The notes: generated by a model not told the origin, from the sequence alone. A DNA stretch of 64,000 nt from Aureimonas sp. AU12 (GCF_001463705.1 NZ_BBWH01000039.1:16453-80452); one strand, 5' to 3'. Shown: positions 25,055 to 34,513, counted from the stretch's first letter. Numbers and translations are program-made.

Positions 25055-25082
25055 GAAATCCGCGAAGGCGACGAAAGGTTCC
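25055..25082 (-). promoter_or_regulatory. weak EcfG-like promoter motif upstream of PepSY-like copy 1
   Basis: GGAAC (25082-25078) is followed after 17 nt by GATT on the minus strand, an imperfect match to the EcfG pattern. The distance to the start codon (about 45 nt from the expected initiation point) parallels the better motif at the paralogue. Confidence 0.28.
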
Positions 25083-25178
25083 GAGCCGGGCCTCGTAAAT
25101 CGATGCAAGCCGCCGTCATCGACGAAAAGGGCGACGCGGCTTCCCGCATCGCCCCGAACTCATCGGAAACTGGATATC

Positions 25179-25544
25179 TCAGCGAACGGCGATGACGTCG
25201 CCGCTGCGACGATCGACGTCGACCTGGATGTCGTCGCCGCGGCGATCCGTACCCATCACCCGGTAGGCATTACGGGTGCGCGTCACGTCGTCGACTTCGC
25301 GAACGCCCTCGGACCGGGCAATGCGGATCGCGTCGCGCTCGCCGATCTCGCGGGCCGGGCGACGGTCGTCGCGGCGCACGTCGCGGTCGCCCGGACGGCC
25401 GTCGCGCTCGCCGGGACGCGGTGCGTTGGGGTCGACGAGACGCACGCCGTCGCGGCCGATCTCGATGCCCTGCGCGAAGCTCGGCGCGGCCGAGCCGAGG
25501 AGAGCGATGGCGACGAGCGCAGTTGTCCACTTGGTGCGGATCAT
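25179..25544 (-). CDS. small periplasmic PepSY-like protein (copy 2)
   Basis: A 121-residue paralogue of the preceding entry. A signal peptide (MIRTKWTTALVAIALLGSAA ... SFA|Q) leads to GIEIGRDGVRLVDPN, the same 'EIG.NGVR' opening as copy 1, then an Asp/Arg-rich linker and the conserved end (REIGERDAIRIARSEGVREV ... IQVDVDRRSGDVIAVR). GGAGGA sits 8 nt before the ATG. The linker differs in length and composition between copies while the terminal domain is preserved, suggesting an old tandem duplication. Confidence 0.8.
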   Translation of the reverse strand: MIRTKWTTALVAIALLGSAAPSFAQGIEIGRDGVRLVDPNAPRPGERDGRPGDRDVRRDDRRPAREIGERDAIRIARSEGVREVDDVTRTRNAYRVMGTDRRGDDIQVDVDRRSGDVIAVR

Positions 25545-25602
25545 GGAAGCATTCCTCCGGTGCGGGACGGGGGCGTCCCGGCTGTCCTTCTTCGGAAGCT
25601 TC

Positions 25603-25627
25603 AACAAGATGGCATCGATTCGGTTCC
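25603..25627 (-). promoter_or_regulatory. candidate EcfG-type promoter of PepSY-like copy 2
   Basis: On the minus strand GGAAC (25627-25623), a 16-nt spacer and TGTT (25606-25603) reproduce the same arrangement as upstream of rpoH2. Expected initiation near 25596 leaves a leader of about 52 nt. Confidence 0.45.
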
Positions 25628-25721
25628 TCGTGCGGCCCCGACGCAAGGACGCCGCCAAACCCTGTCGATCGGGTCCGGCGGCGCGAGAAGATAGGCGGAG
25701 TTTTCCTTCAGAGCGCTCCCG

Positions 25722-26447
25722 TCAGTGGAAGTACTGGCCGCCGTTCACCGTAAGGGTCGAGCCGGTGATGTAGCCGGCGGCATCGGAGGCGAGGAAGACG
25801 ACGCAGCGGGCGATCTCGTCGGGCTCGCCGAGACGGCCGACGGGGATCAGCGGCAGGATGCGCTCGTTCAGCACCTTCTCGTCGATCGCGCGCACCATCT
25901 CAGTGGCGATGTAGCCGGGGCAGATGGCGTTGACGGTGATGCCGACGCGCGCGCCCTCCTGTGCCAACGCCTTGGTAAAGCCGACGTCGCCGGCCTTGGC
26001 GGCGGAGTAGTTCACCTGCCCCGCCTGCCCCTTCTGGCCGTTGATCGAGGAGATGTTGACGATGCGGCCGAACTTGCGAGCGCGCATGCCCTCCCAGACC
26101 GGGCGGGTCATGTTGAAGAGGCCGGTGAGATTGGTGTTGATCACCGCGCCCCACTGTTCCGGCGTCATCTTGTGGAACATCACGTCGCGGGTGATGCCGG
26201 CATTATTGACGAGCACCTCGACCGGGCCGAGTTCGGCCTCGACGGACCGAATGCCGGCCTCGCAGGATTCGTAGGACGAGACGTCCCACTTGAAGACCGC
26301 AATGCCGGTCTCGGCCTTGAAGGCCTCGGCGGCCTCGTCGTTGCCCGCGTAGTTGGCGGCGACCGTGTAGCCCTCCGCCTTCAGCGCCTTCGACACTGCC
26401 GCGCCGATGCCACGCGTTCCCCCGGTTACGATGGCGACCTTGCCCAT
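25722..26447 (-). CDS. phbB: acetoacetyl-CoA reductase
   Basis: A 241-residue short-chain dehydrogenase that reduces acetoacetyl-CoA to (R)-3-hydroxybutyryl-CoA with NADPH for PHB synthesis. It shows the cofactor motif TGGTRGIG, the NNAG motif, the active-site set with S (NISSINGQKGQAGQ) and YSAAK, and the family ending SGS/TGSTLTVNGGQYFH. The start MGKVAIVTGG at 26447 has GGGAGGAG upstream. It lies 152 nt downstream of phbA on the same strand. Confidence 0.97.
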   Translation of the reverse strand: MGKVAIVTGGTRGIGAAVSKALKAEGYTVAANYAGNDEAAEAFKAETGIAVFKWDVSSYESCEAGIRSVEAELGPVEVLVNNAGITRDVMFHKMTPEQWGAVINTNLTGLFNMTRPVWEGMRARKFGRIVNISSINGQKGQAGQVNYSAAKAGDVGFTKALAQEGARVGITVNAICPGYIATEMVRAIDEKVLNERILPLIPVGRLGEPDEIARCVVFLASDAAGYITGSTLTVNGGQYFH

Positions 26448-26599
26448 GGGGCTCCTCCCGAATGATGCCGAATGATGATGACGGTGTCCGGTGGCCGACT
26501 TGAACGGCAGCCTTGCCGAAGCGGATCGCGGCGGACGGCTCCAAGCCATCCGGTCCGCGACCCCATTTCAAATGCCGGCCCCAGAGGCCGGCTTTAAAG

Positions 26600-27787
26600 T
26601 CAGAAACGTTCGACGCACATGGCGACGCCCATGCCGCCGCCGATGCAGAGCGTGGCAAGCCCCTTCTTGGCGTCGCGGCGCGCCATCTCGAAGATCAGCG
26701 TGTTGAGGCAGCGTGCGCCGGACGCGCCGATCGGATGGCCGATGGCGATGGCGCCGCCATTGACGTTGACGATGTCGGAGTTCCAGCCGAGTTCCTTGTT
26801 CACGGCGCAGGCCTGCGCCGCAAAGGCCTCGTTGGCCTCCACGAGGTCGAGATCCCCAACGCTCCAGCCAGCCTTTTCCAGCGCCCGGCGCGATGCGGGG
26901 ATCGGCCCGGTGCCCATGACGGCAGGGTCGACGCCGGCGGTGGCCCAGGAGACGATCCGCACCATCGGCGTCACGCCGCGGCGCGAGGCCTCGGCCTCGC
27001 TCATCAGGACGAGCGCGGCAGCGCCGTCGTTGATGCCGGAGGCGTTGGCGGCGGTGACCGTGCCCTCCTTGTCGAAGGCGGGCTTCAGCTTCTGCACCTT
27101 GTCGAGCGTCGTGCCGTGCTTGATGTATTCATCTTCGGAGACGATGACGTCGCCCTTGCGGCTCTGCACCGTGAAGGGCGCGATCTCGTCGCGGAAGCGG
27201 CCCGCGGTCTGCGCGGCCTCGGCCTTGTTCTGCGAGCGCACGGCGAACTCGTCCTGCATCTCGCGGGTGATCTGCCACTGGCGCGAGACGTTCTCGGCGG
27301 TATTGCCCATGTGGTAGCCCTGGAAGGCGTCGATCAGGCCGTCCTTCAGCATCGTGTCGACGAGCTTGAGATCGCCCATCTTGGTGCCGGCGCGAAGATG
27401 CGCGGCGTGGGGCGCCATCGACATCGACTCCTGACCGCCGGCGACGATGATGCGCGCGTCGCCCATCGCGATCTGCTGCATGCCCAGCGCCACGGCGCGA
27501 AGGCCCGAGCCGCAGAGCTGGTTGAGGCCCCAGGCGGTGGCCTCCTTCGGGATGCCGGCCTTCATCGCGGCCTGACGCGCGGGGTTCTGCCCCTCGCCCG
27601 CCGACAGAACCTGCCCGAGGATCACCTCGTCCACCTCGCCGGCCTCGACCCCGGCACGCGCCAGCGCCTCGGTGATGGCAGCGGCGCCGAGTTCATGGGC
27701 GGCGACGTTGGCGAAGGCGCCGTTGAAGGCGCCGACCGGCGTGCGCGCGGCACCGACGATCACGATGGATTCACCTGCGGAACTCAT
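26600..27787 (-). CDS. phbA: acetyl-CoA C-acetyltransferase (beta-ketothiolase)
   Basis: A 395-residue biosynthetic thiolase condensing two acetyl-CoA. The nucleophilic cysteine sits in NQLCGSGLRAVALG, the catalytic histidine in GGAIAIGHPIGASGAR and the second cysteine in CIGGGMGVAMCVERF at the C-terminus. The start MSSAGESIVIVGAARTPVG at 27787 gives the standard length. With phbB it supplies monomers for PHB; the polymerase phbC is not in the window. It is divergent from the repressor gene phaR. Confidence 0.97.
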   Translation of the reverse strand: MSSAGESIVIVGAARTPVGAFNGAFANVAAHELGAAAITEALARAGVEAGEVDEVILGQVLSAGEGQNPARQAAMKAGIPKEATAWGLNQLCGSGLRAVALGMQQIAMGDARIIVAGGQESMSMAPHAAHLRAGTKMGDLKLVDTMLKDGLIDAFQGYHMGNTAENVSRQWQITREMQDEFAVRSQNKAEAAQTAGRFRDEIAPFTVQSRKGDVIVSEDEYIKHGTTLDKVQKLKPAFDKEGTVTAANASGINDGAAALVLMSEAEASRRGVTPMVRIVSWATAGVDPAVMGTGPIPASRRALEKAGWSVGDLDLVEANEAFAAQACAVNKELGWNSDIVNVNGGAIAIGHPIGASGARCLNTLIFEMARRDAKKGLATLCIGGGMGVAMCVERF

Positions 27788-28059
27788 GGGATGACCCTTT
27801 CCTCGCTTCGGTATCGTTCTTGGCGGGCGTCGGTGCGCCGGCCTCGTTACTTCGCAGACGCCGCTTCGCCCTGTCAAACCGGGTTTTCGCGCTTTCGTTG
27901 CAGCCGCCCAAGGCTCTCTCGCCCTGCGATCGTGCGATCATCCACCCTTATCGCAACGGCGAAGGCGCGAAGGGTTTGGAAACGAGGCGGAATTATGCCT
28001 ATCTCTTCGCAAGGGCAGCGAGAAACGTGCCCGGAGCCAAGCATCTGGGGAGAGAGCGG

Positions 28060-28656
28060 ATGGCCCGCAACACCGAAACCACCGTCATCAAGAAGTACGC
28101 CAACCGCCGCCTCTACAACACCGGCACGTCCATGTACGTGACGCTCGAAAACCTCGCCGCCATGGTCAAGGGCAACGAGGACTTCGTCGTGCAGGACGCC
28201 AAGACCGGCGAGGACATCACCCATGCGGTGCTGACGCAGATCATCTTCGAGCAGGAGAACAAGGGTGGGCAGAACCTGATGCCCATCACCTTCCTGCGCC
28301 AGCTGATCCGCTTCTACGGCGACCAGATGCAGATGGTGATTCCCGCCTATCTCGAAAGCTCGATGACCGCCTTCTCGCGCGAGCAGGAGACGTTTCGCGG
28401 CGCACCGACGGCGACGCACAACCCGCTGCAGCTTGTGGAGGCGCAGGTGCGCCGCAACACCGAACTGTTCCGCGAGGCGATGGGCATGTTCAACCCGTTC
28501 GTCGCCAACGCGATGGGTGCCTCGGATACCGGCGCCAAGCGCCCGGCGGGAGCGACGCCGCCCAAGCCCGCCGATCCCGACGATCTCGCCGCCATGCGTG
28601 ATCAGCTCGCCGAGATGCAGAAGCGCTTGGAAGCTCTCGACGCGAAGAAGAGCTGA
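28060..28656 (+). CDS. phaR: polyhydroxyalkanoate synthesis repressor PhaR
   Basis: A 198-residue regulator that binds PHB and DNA and represses phasin and its own gene. The N-terminal PHB/PHA accumulation domain is distinct (KKYANRRLYNTGTSMYVTLE, about residues 10-70), followed by two PHB_acc repeats (QIIFEQENKGGQNLMPITFL, IRFYGDQMQMVIPAYLE) and a Pro/Lys tail with a short coiled coil (LAAMRDQLAEMQKRLEAL). The ATG at 28060 follows GGGGAGAG. Divergence from phbAB is the usual rhizobial layout, and the 272-nt gap probably holds operators that I cannot define by eye. Confidence 0.95.
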   Translation: MARNTETTVIKKYANRRLYNTGTSMYVTLENLAAMVKGNEDFVVQDAKTGEDITHAVLTQIIFEQENKGGQNLMPITFLRQLIRFYGDQMQMVIPAYLESSMTAFSREQETFRGAPTATHNPLQLVEAQVRRNTELFREAMGMFNPFVANAMGASDTGAKRPAGATPPKPADPDDLAAMRDQLAEMQKRLEALDAKKS

Positions 28657-28687
28657 CAGCGCGTCACCACGGTATCCGATCACAACG

Positions 28688-28716
28688 AAAAGGCCGGGCG
28701 CTCGCGCACCCGGCCT
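28688..28716 (-). terminator. terminator between phaR and rpmF
   Basis: AGGCCGGG (28691-28698) pairs with CCCGGCCT (28709-28716), with further GC pairs inside, between convergent genes. On the minus strand it is followed by TTTTCGTT, so it mainly serves rpmF. Confidence 0.75.
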
Positions 28717-28765
28717 CCTTCCTATCGGAGATCGACGTCGCTACAAGCGCGCCGACGGCCTGAAA

Positions 28766-28951
28766 TCAGGCGCTTTCCTTGACGGTGAGGATCTGCTTGC
28801 CCCGATACATGCCGGTCTTCAGGTCGATGTGGTGCGGGCGGCGCAGTTCGCCGGAGTTCTTGTCCTCGATGTAGGTCGGCGCGGACAGGGCGTCGGCCGA
28901 GCGGCGCATGCCGCGCTTCGAGGGGGAAGTCTTTCGCTTGGGGACGGCCAT
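28766..28951 (-). CDS. rpmF: 50S ribosomal protein L32
   Basis: A 61-residue ribosomal protein beginning [20 protein letters not shown] and continuing with the L32 segment [20 protein letters not shown]. It has no cysteines, so it is the zinc-independent form usual in alphaproteobacteria. An upstream in-frame extension exists but carries no conserved residues. It precedes nothing obvious on its strand; mtgA lies upstream on the same strand. Confidence 0.97.
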   Translation of the reverse strand: MAVPKRKTSPSKRGMRRSADALSAPTYIEDKNSGELRRPHHIDLKTGMYRGKQILTVKESA

Positions 28952-29199
28952 GGGGCTCTCCGTTCGGGTGTCGGCGGCGTCTCGCCCGAAGGCGCGAAGC
29001 CGCGTCGCAGCTGTTATCGGCTCTGGCCAGCCGCAGGGGTTCGCGAAAGGCCGATCCCGATCATGCAACGAACAGCCGATCCTCGTCGGATCGATCCTGC
29101 CTGTCGCGAGAGCGGGAAATCGCGTGAGCCCATAGCAAACCCACCCCCCTTTGGAAAGGCCCGCGCCGGAATTTCTCCCGCGCGGACCCCTCCGGCGCA

Positions 29200-29964
29200 T
29201 CACCCCACGCAGCCCGCATAGTCGGCGGAGGCCCGCGCCCGCGCCTCGATGACGCCTGCCAGCCGGCTCAGCCCGCGCGAGGGATTGGCGGGGTCGCGCG
29301 TGCGCGGCGAGGGCAACGACACCGCCAGGAGCGCGGCCTGGCGCGGCGTCAGCTGGGCGGGGCTCTTGTTGAAGTAGAATCGCGAGGCCGCGCCGATGCC
29401 GTAGATCCCGTCGCCCCATTCGGCGACGTTCAGGTAGATCTCCATCGTGCGGTTCTTGCGCCAGATGAGGTCGGCATAGAGCGCCAGCGGCAGCTCCAGT
29501 CCCTTGCGCAGGAAGGACCGCCCGTTCCAGAGGAACAGGTTCTTCACCGTCTGCATCGGGATGGTCGAGGCGCCCCGCCCCGCCTCCCCCTCGTTCACCG
29601 CCTGGTCCACCACCGTGCCCAGCGCATCCCAGTCGACGCCGCCGTGGAAACAGTACTGGCCGTCCTCCGACATCATCACCGAGCGCACGAGCACCGGGGC
29701 GACGTCCGCGAGCGGGGTCCACTCGCGGTCGTAGGGCTGGAACGAGAAATGCTCGGCGAGCATCAGGGTCGAGATCGGCTTGACGCCGGGGATCGCGTAG
29801 ATCGGCACGAGCACGAGGGGAATCGCCACGATCGCCACGAGGACGAACAGCACTCCGTAGATCAGGCGTCGGGTCATCGGCGTCGGGCGGTCCACGAAGG
29901 CGGGAGAATCGGTACGATTCGTTCGCCCGGATGCGGGTCCGGGCGGCGTCGAGGCCTCCCTCAT
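29200..29964 (-). CDS. mtgA: monofunctional biosynthetic peptidoglycan transglycosylase
   Basis: A 254-residue inner-membrane glycosyltransferase of family GT51 that polymerises lipid II into glycan strands. A single N-terminal anchor ([20 protein letters not shown]) is followed by the catalytic motif [14 protein letters not shown], the [16 protein letters not shown] motif and [21 protein letters not shown]. The IPMQ wording replaces the ITQQ of class A PBPs and is usual for MtgA. The first ATG adds about 29 polar residues before the anchor; the ATG at MTRRLIYG is an alternative start. Confidence 0.94.
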   Translation of the reverse strand: MREASTPPGPASGRTNRTDSPAFVDRPTPMTRRLIYGVLFVLVAIVAIPLVLVPIYAIPGVKPISTLMLAEHFSFQPYDREWTPLADVAPVLVRSVMMSEDGQYCFHGGVDWDALGTVVDQAVNEGEAGRGASTIPMQTVKNLFLWNGRSFLRKGLELPLALYADLIWRKNRTMEIYLNVAEWGDGIYGIGAASRFYFNKSPAQLTPRQAALLAVSLPSPRTRDPANPSRGLSRLAGVIEARARASADYAGCVG

Positions 29965-30131
29965 AGCAAAGGGCGGGAAAGCGGGGCAACGACGCTAAGC
30001 TCGGCGGGCGCCGAAGCGGCCGTACATCCCATGCGCCAAAGGGCTTGCTCCCGTGCGGCCGGGCGGGCAGACACGGGGTGGGGTTGGTAAGGCGCGGCGG
30101 GATCGGCGCGGGGACTGAAGGACGGCATGGC

Positions 30132-31040
30132 ATGAGCGAGACCGGGACCGCGTTCGACGAGGCGCTGCGGACCTCAGCCCAGCGCATGGAGCAGGTGCTG
30201 GGCGAAGCGCTCGGCGCCGAAGCGCCGCTGATGGCGGGAACCCCGGAGCGGCTTCTGGCCGCGATGCGCCACGGCGCGCTCGATGGGGGCAAGCGGCTGC
30301 GGCCCTTTCTGGTGGAGGCCAGCGCCGCCCTGTTCGGCGCCGATGCGGCCCGAGCCGCGCCGGTCGCCGCGGCGCTCGAATGCATCCACTGCTACTCGCT
30401 CGTCCACGACGACCTGCCGGCGATGGACGACGACGACCTGCGCCGCGGGCGCCCCACCGTCCACCGCGCCTTCGACGAGGCGACGGCGATCCTCGCCGGC
30501 GACGCGCTGCTGACGCTGGCCTTCGGGCTCGTCGCGGACGCCGAGGCGATCGACGCGCGTGCCCGCCTCTCGCTCATCGCGCTCCTGTCGCGCGAGAGCG
30601 GCGCGGCCGGCATGGTCGGCGGACAGGCGCTCGATCTCGAAGCCGAACGCCAGGCACTGGGTGAGCCCGAGATCCGGCGCATGCAGGCGATGAAGACGGG
30701 CGCCCTCATCGCGTTCGCCGCCGAGGCGGGCGCGATCCTCGCGGGCGCGCCGGACGAGGACCGCCGGCGACTGCGCCGGTTCGGCGAGATCATCGGCCTC
30801 GCCTTCCAGCTGGCCGACGACCTTCTCGACGAGACCGCCGATGCCGCGACCCTCGGCAAGGCGGCCGGCAAGGACGCCGCGCGCGGCAAGAAGACCCTCC
30901 CCGCCCTCCATGGCCAGGACTGGACGCGCACTGAACTCGCCCGGCTGGTGGCCGAGGCCGAAGCCCTGCTCGCGCCCTACGGAGCCCAAGCCGAGACGCT
31001 GAAGGCAACGGCGCGGTTCGTGGCCTTCCGCGATCGGTAG
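30132..31040 (+). CDS. ispA: farnesyl/geranylgeranyl diphosphate synthase (polyprenyl synthetase)
   Basis: A 302-residue trans-prenyltransferase. The first aspartate-rich motif reads [22 protein letters not shown] and the second [12 protein letters not shown], and [13 protein letters not shown] and [10 protein letters not shown] are also present. The length and the two residues between the first-motif aspartates (DDLPAMD) match bacterial IspA-type enzymes. Start [12 protein letters not shown] at 30132. Product chain length cannot be read reliably. ispG lies 2 kb away on the other strand, so the isoprenoid genes are close but not co-transcribed. Confidence 0.93.
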   Translation: MSETGTAFDEALRTSAQRMEQVLGEALGAEAPLMAGTPERLLAAMRHGALDGGKRLRPFLVEASAALFGADAARAAPVAAALECIHCYSLVHDDLPAMDDDDLRRGRPTVHRAFDEATAILAGDALLTLAFGLVADAEAIDARARLSLIALLSRESGAAGMVGGQALDLEAERQALGEPEIRRMQAMKTGALIAFAAEAGAILAGAPDEDRRRLRRFGEIIGLAFQLADDLLDETADAATLGKAAGKDAARGKKTLPALHGQDWTRTELARLVAEAEALLAPYGAQAETLKATARFVAFRDR

Positions 31041-31055
31041 AGGGTGGTGACGCGC

Positions 31056-31078
31056 GACCGGATCCGCTCGTTCCGGTC
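31056..31078. terminator. weak hairpin between ispA and the RES toxin gene
   Basis: GACCGGA pairs with TCCGGTC around a 9-nt loop between convergent genes, overlapping the toxin stop codon. There is no U-run, so its role is uncertain. Confidence 0.3.
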
Positions 31079-31562
31079 AGGGGCTGCGAACGAGCCGCGG
31101 ATCGTACAGCCACCGTCGCACCTTGCGCACGCCGATGCGCCTGGCGTCGGGATGCGACGGGTTCACGAGGGCGTTCTGCTCCTCGGGCACGATGACCGAA
31201 GGGACCAGAAGCAACGCGGTGCGGTTCGCGGCGACCCAGTTCGTGCCGAAAGACGCGCTGACCCGTCCCGCCGGCTCGGCATCCCAGCCGATGCCGAGCG
31301 TCGCAGAATCGGCGATTTCGGCGGCATCCCAGACGTCGTCGGGAACCTCGATCTCGACGAGATAGCGATTGAGCGGAAGGCCGCCGGCATTGAGGTGAAC
31401 GATGGTCTCGAGGCAGGCCAACGCGCGGCTGCTGGCGGCATAGACCATCGCGGTGCCGACCTCGTTCCATCGACCGCCCGAAAGTCTGGCACCCGTGCCG
31501 GACATGTCGTCGGCCTCATAGATTCGGGTATCGGTCCCGATCCGCCAGAGCCATCGGCTCAC
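31077..31562 (-). CDS. RES-domain toxin of a type II toxin-antitoxin system
   Basis: A 161-residue RES-family protein. The conserved arginine is in GGRWNEVGTAMVYAASS and the conserved glutamate in RALACLETIVHLN; the C-terminal part carries NPSHPDARRIGV, all as in RES toxins. Characterised members (MbcT, Res) degrade or modify NAD+. A GTG start at 31562 is chosen because it overlaps the antitoxin stop by four nucleotides (GTGA) and gives the family's usual beginning 'WLWRIGTDTRIYEADD'. The gene lies directly after its antitoxin on the minus strand. Target activity is inferred from family. Confidence 0.88.
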   Translation of the reverse strand: MSRWLWRIGTDTRIYEADDMSGTGARLSGGRWNEVGTAMVYAASSRALACLETIVHLNAGGLPLNRYLVEIEVPDDVWDAAEIADSATLGIGWDAEPAGRVSASFGTNWVAANRTALLLVPSVIVPEEQNALVNPSHPDARRIGVRKVRRWLYDPRLVRSP

Positions 31563-32038
31563 GCATAGGCTCCGCTCTCGATCTGGGCAAGCGCTCGCGA
31601 GACGAGAGCCTGTCCCTCCATCGTGTCCAAGAGATCCATCGGCTTGCCGCCACCGAAGGCGGGCAGCGGCTCGCGCAGCCACCGGGACAACCATTCCCGG
31701 GCGTCGAACCCTTCGCCATCGCCGGACGCCTCCATCATCGCCTCGATCTGCCCCACCAGCTTGGCAAGGCCGACCACGCGCTCGCTGTCCTCCGGCGACA
31801 GCCGCTCGTCCCGGGCCGCCTTCTTGTTGACCGTCGCGGTCTTGAGATTGAGCGCGTCGAACATCACCCGTTGATCGAGATGGAATTCGATGACGAAATT
31901 TTTGACCTTGCGGGCGGAGACCCCGGCCTTGATGACGCCGATGCGATCGAGCGGCGACGCCCTGTAGAGTTCGACATAGGCAAACGCTGCCGTATCGGGG
32001 CCATCGGCCGTGATACGCTTGGCAGTGATTTCGACCAT
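31559..32038 (-). CDS. Xre/MbcA/ParS-type antitoxin
   Basis: A 159-residue antitoxin. The middle contains an Xre-like helical region (SPLDRIGVIKAGVSARKVKN ... DALNLKTATVNKKAARDERL) and the C-terminus the toxin-binding MbcA/ParS domain (LSPEDSERVVGLAKLVGQIE ... WLREPLPAFGGGKPMDLLDT) with the usual end 'ALAQIESGAYA'. AAAGGAG lies 7 nt before ATG 32038. The antitoxin-first order and four-nucleotide overlap with the RES gene support a co-expressed pair. The antitoxin should neutralise the toxin and repress the promoter just upstream. Confidence 0.88.
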   Translation of the reverse strand: MVEITAKRITADGPDTAAFAYVELYRASPLDRIGVIKAGVSARKVKNFVIEFHLDQRVMFDALNLKTATVNKKAARDERLSPEDSERVVGLAKLVGQIEAMMEASGDGEGFDAREWLSRWLREPLPAFGGGKPMDLLDTMEGQALVSRALAQIESGAYA

Positions 32039-32110
32039 GGCTCTGCTCCTTTGAGCAAAGATGTAGCGCAAAAGAGCAGCCGGTCAAAGCCGCCCCGTGT
32101 CAGGCAAGTC

Positions 32111-32989
32111 TCAGTTGCGCATCACCACGCAGTCGCCGCCGGCCGCGCGGTACTTCGTGCAGAAGCTGTTGGCCTGTCCGCGCGAGTCGGCGCCGATGCG
32201 CACGGCGGTGATGCGGCGGGGGCCGGAGATCGGGCGGGTGCGCATGACGATGGGCTCGACGCCGCCGAGGACGCCGGGATAGCGGTCCTGCAGCTTGCGA
32301 TAGAGGCGCACCGCGATCGCCTCGTTCGGATGGCCGGCCACCTGCACGCCCCAGGGGCGCATCGGCGCGGACTCGGCGACCGCGAAGACGGCGCGCGTCG
32401 AGAGCACCGGCAGCTTGCGACAGGCGCTCGCGAAATCGAGATCCTTCACCAGCGGCAGGACCTCGGCCTCGCGCCGCTCGTCGCGAAACCAGGCCGCCGG
32501 CTGCGCGGTGATCGAGAGGACGTAGTCTTCGGTCTCGTAGGGCAGGCGCCCGCCCGCGTTCATCCAGCGCTTCACCCGGTTGATCCCGCCATTGTAGGCC
32601 GCCGCCGCCAGGCCCCAGGAGCCGAGTTCGGAGCGAAGGTCGCGCAGGTAGGTGGCGGAGTGGTAGATCGCCTGTGTCTTGTCGTAGGGGTCGGCGAGAC
32701 CGCGCTCCTTGGCCGTATAGGGCATGAACTGGGCGATGCCCTGCGCACCCACCGGCGAGCGCGCGCCCTCGTCGAAGCGCGATTCCTTCCAGATCAGCCG
32801 CGCGAAGAATTCCGGGGGCATGCCGACCTTGCCGGCGTTCTCGGCGATGAGATCGCAGATCGCGCTGACGCGCGGATCGGCGGCCTTTTCGGGCTGCTCA
32901 GCACGAGCCGGCAGGGCGACGAGGCCAGCGAGTGCGACCAGCCCCACTTTGAAACAGCGCGCCCGCCGGCGGCGCTCGCCCGCGCTCAT
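32111..32989 (-). CDS. lytic transglycosylase with C-terminal SPOR-like region
   Basis: A 292-residue periplasmic peptidoglycan hydrolase. A signal peptide (FKVGLVALAGLVALPARA) is followed by an SLT domain: catalytic glutamate in LIWKESRFDEGARSPVGAQG, then IAQFMPYTAKERGLADPYD and AAAAYNGGINRVKRWM. The last about 85 residues (WGVQVAGHPNEAIAVRLYRK ... RGQANSFCTKYRAAGGDC) resemble a SPOR-type peptidoglycan-binding repeat. Start at 32989 (MSAGERRRRARCF). It ends shortly after the TA pair's promoter region and begins just after the ispG stop. Confidence 0.9.
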   Translation of the reverse strand: MSAGERRRRARCFKVGLVALAGLVALPARAEQPEKAADPRVSAICDLIAENAGKVGMPPEFFARLIWKESRFDEGARSPVGAQGIAQFMPYTAKERGLADPYDKTQAIYHSATYLRDLRSELGSWGLAAAAYNGGINRVKRWMNAGGRLPYETEDYVLSITAQPAAWFRDERREAEVLPLVKDLDFASACRKLPVLSTRAVFAVAESAPMRPWGVQVAGHPNEAIAVRLYRKLQDRYPGVLGGVEPIVMRTRPISGPRRITAVRIGADSRGQANSFCTKYRAAGGDCVVMRN

Positions 32990-32999
32990 GCGCCCGCCC

Positions 33000-34286
33000 T
33001 CACTCGGCGGCAGCGATGGAGGCGACAGCGGTCGCGGGACGCCCGAAGCGGCGCTCGATATAGGCGAGCACCATCTCATGGAAATCCTCGGCGATCCGGG
33101 CCCCGCGCAGCGTCGCGACCTTCGTGCCGTCCATGTAGACGGGCGCCGAGGGCACCTCGGCGGTGCCGGGCAGCGAGATGCCGATATCGGCGTGCTTGGA
33201 TTCGCCGGGACCGTTGACGATGCAGCCCATCACCGCGACCGTCAGCGCCTCGACGCCGGGATAGCGCTCGCGCCAGACCGGCATGTTGGTGCGGATGTCG
33301 GTCTGGATCGTCTCGGCGAGCTGCTGGAAGAGGGTCGATGTGGTGCGCCCGCAGCCGGGGCAGGCCGCGACGATCGGGATGAACTGGCGGAAGCCCATCG
33401 TCTGCAGGATCTCCTGCGCGACCTGCACCTCCTTCGTGCGGTCGCCGCCGGGCTCGGGCGTCAGCGAGACGCGGATCGTGTCGCCGATCCCTTCCTGCAG
33501 GAGGATGCCCATCGCGGCAGACGACGCGACGATGCCCTTCGAGCCCATGCCGGCCTCGGTCAGGCCGAGATGGATGCAATGGTCGGTGCGGCGCGAGAGG
33601 TCGCGGTAGACGGCGATGAGATCCTGGACGTTCGAGACCTTGGCTGAGAGGATGATCCGATCGCGCGCGAGGCCCGTCTCCTCGGCGAGCTCGGCCGAGA
33701 GCAGCGCCGACTGAACGATCGCCTCGCGCATCACCGCGCGGGCCGGCAGCGGGTTCGACAGGAGCGAATTCTGGTCCATCAGCCGCGTCAGCAGGTCCTG
33801 ATCGAGCGAGCCCCAGTTGACGCCGATGCGCACCGGCTTGTCGTGCCGGATCGCCATCTCGACGATCTCGACGAACTGGCGGTCCTTCTTGTCCTTGAAG
33901 CCGACATTGCCGGGATTGATGCGGTACTTGGCGAGCGCGGCAGCGCAGTCGGGATAGTCGGCCAGGAGCTTGTGGCCGATATAATGGAAATCGCCGACGA
34001 GCGGCACGGTCACGCCGAGCCGATCCAGACGCTCGCGGATGCGCGGCACGGCGGCGGCCGACTCGTTGCGGTCGACGGTGATGCGCACGATCTCAGAGCC
34101 GGCGCGGGCGAGTTCCGCCACCTGCCGCACCGTGCCGTCGACATCGGCCGTATCGGTGTTCGTCATCGACTGCACCACCACCGGCGCCGTGCCGCCGACG
34201 AGAACCCCGCCGACATCGACCGACACGGTGCCGCGACGCGGCAGCGGATCGACGAGAACGGGTTCGATCGGAGCTTGCAGGGTCAT
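33000..34286 (-). CDS. ispG: (E)-4-hydroxy-3-methylbut-2-enyl-diphosphate synthase
   Basis: A 428-residue [4Fe-4S] enzyme of the MEP isoprenoid pathway converting MEcPP to HMBPP. The N-terminal TIM barrel shows [20 protein letters not shown] and [10 protein letters not shown]; cluster ligands are in CPGCGRTT and in the C-terminal [16 protein letters not shown]. The start [20 protein letters not shown] gives the usual length. It ends 11 nt before the lytic transglycosylase start, so the two may be co-transcribed. Confidence 0.97.
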   Translation of the reverse strand: MTLQAPIEPVLVDPLPRRGTVSVDVGGVLVGGTAPVVVQSMTNTDTADVDGTVRQVAELARAGSEIVRITVDRNESAAAVPRIRERLDRLGVTVPLVGDFHYIGHKLLADYPDCAAALAKYRINPGNVGFKDKKDRQFVEIVEMAIRHDKPVRIGVNWGSLDQDLLTRLMDQNSLLSNPLPARAVMREAIVQSALLSAELAEETGLARDRIILSAKVSNVQDLIAVYRDLSRRTDHCIHLGLTEAGMGSKGIVASSAAMGILLQEGIGDTIRVSLTPEPGGDRTKEVQVAQEILQTMGFRQFIPIVAACPGCGRTTSTLFQQLAETIQTDIRTNMPVWRERYPGVEALTVAVMGCIVNGPGESKHADIGISLPGTAEVPSAPVYMDGTKVATLRGARIAEDFHEMVLAYIERRFGRPATAVASIAAAE

Positions 34287-34513
34287 CGGTTCGGGTCCGG
34301 TTGGGCGAGACGTTGGCGGGCAGGCAAATGGGGGCAGGCGTCTGGGCGAGGTCTATCCTGCCCCGCGTCCTTGTCAACGAAGACGAGGGAGGAGCTGCTC
34401 GAACGATCCATTGAAGCGTCGCAACTTGTCGCGAGCATGACGGCGGCGACTTGATTGCGCGCGCTCGCCCTGCCAATCGGCGGCGTCCAGAGTTTTTCGA
34501 ACCCGGAGGTCCC

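Noticed and set aside
28766..28951. L32 without zinc-binding cysteines as a possible zinc-starvation paralogue
   Set aside because: The cysteine-free form is usual in alphaproteobacteria and no second L32 is seen, so it is not special.
29200..29964. IPMQ in place of ITQQ in the transglycosylase motif of MtgA as a damaged active site
   Set aside because: MtgA proteins commonly carry this variant; catalytic glutamate motifs are intact.
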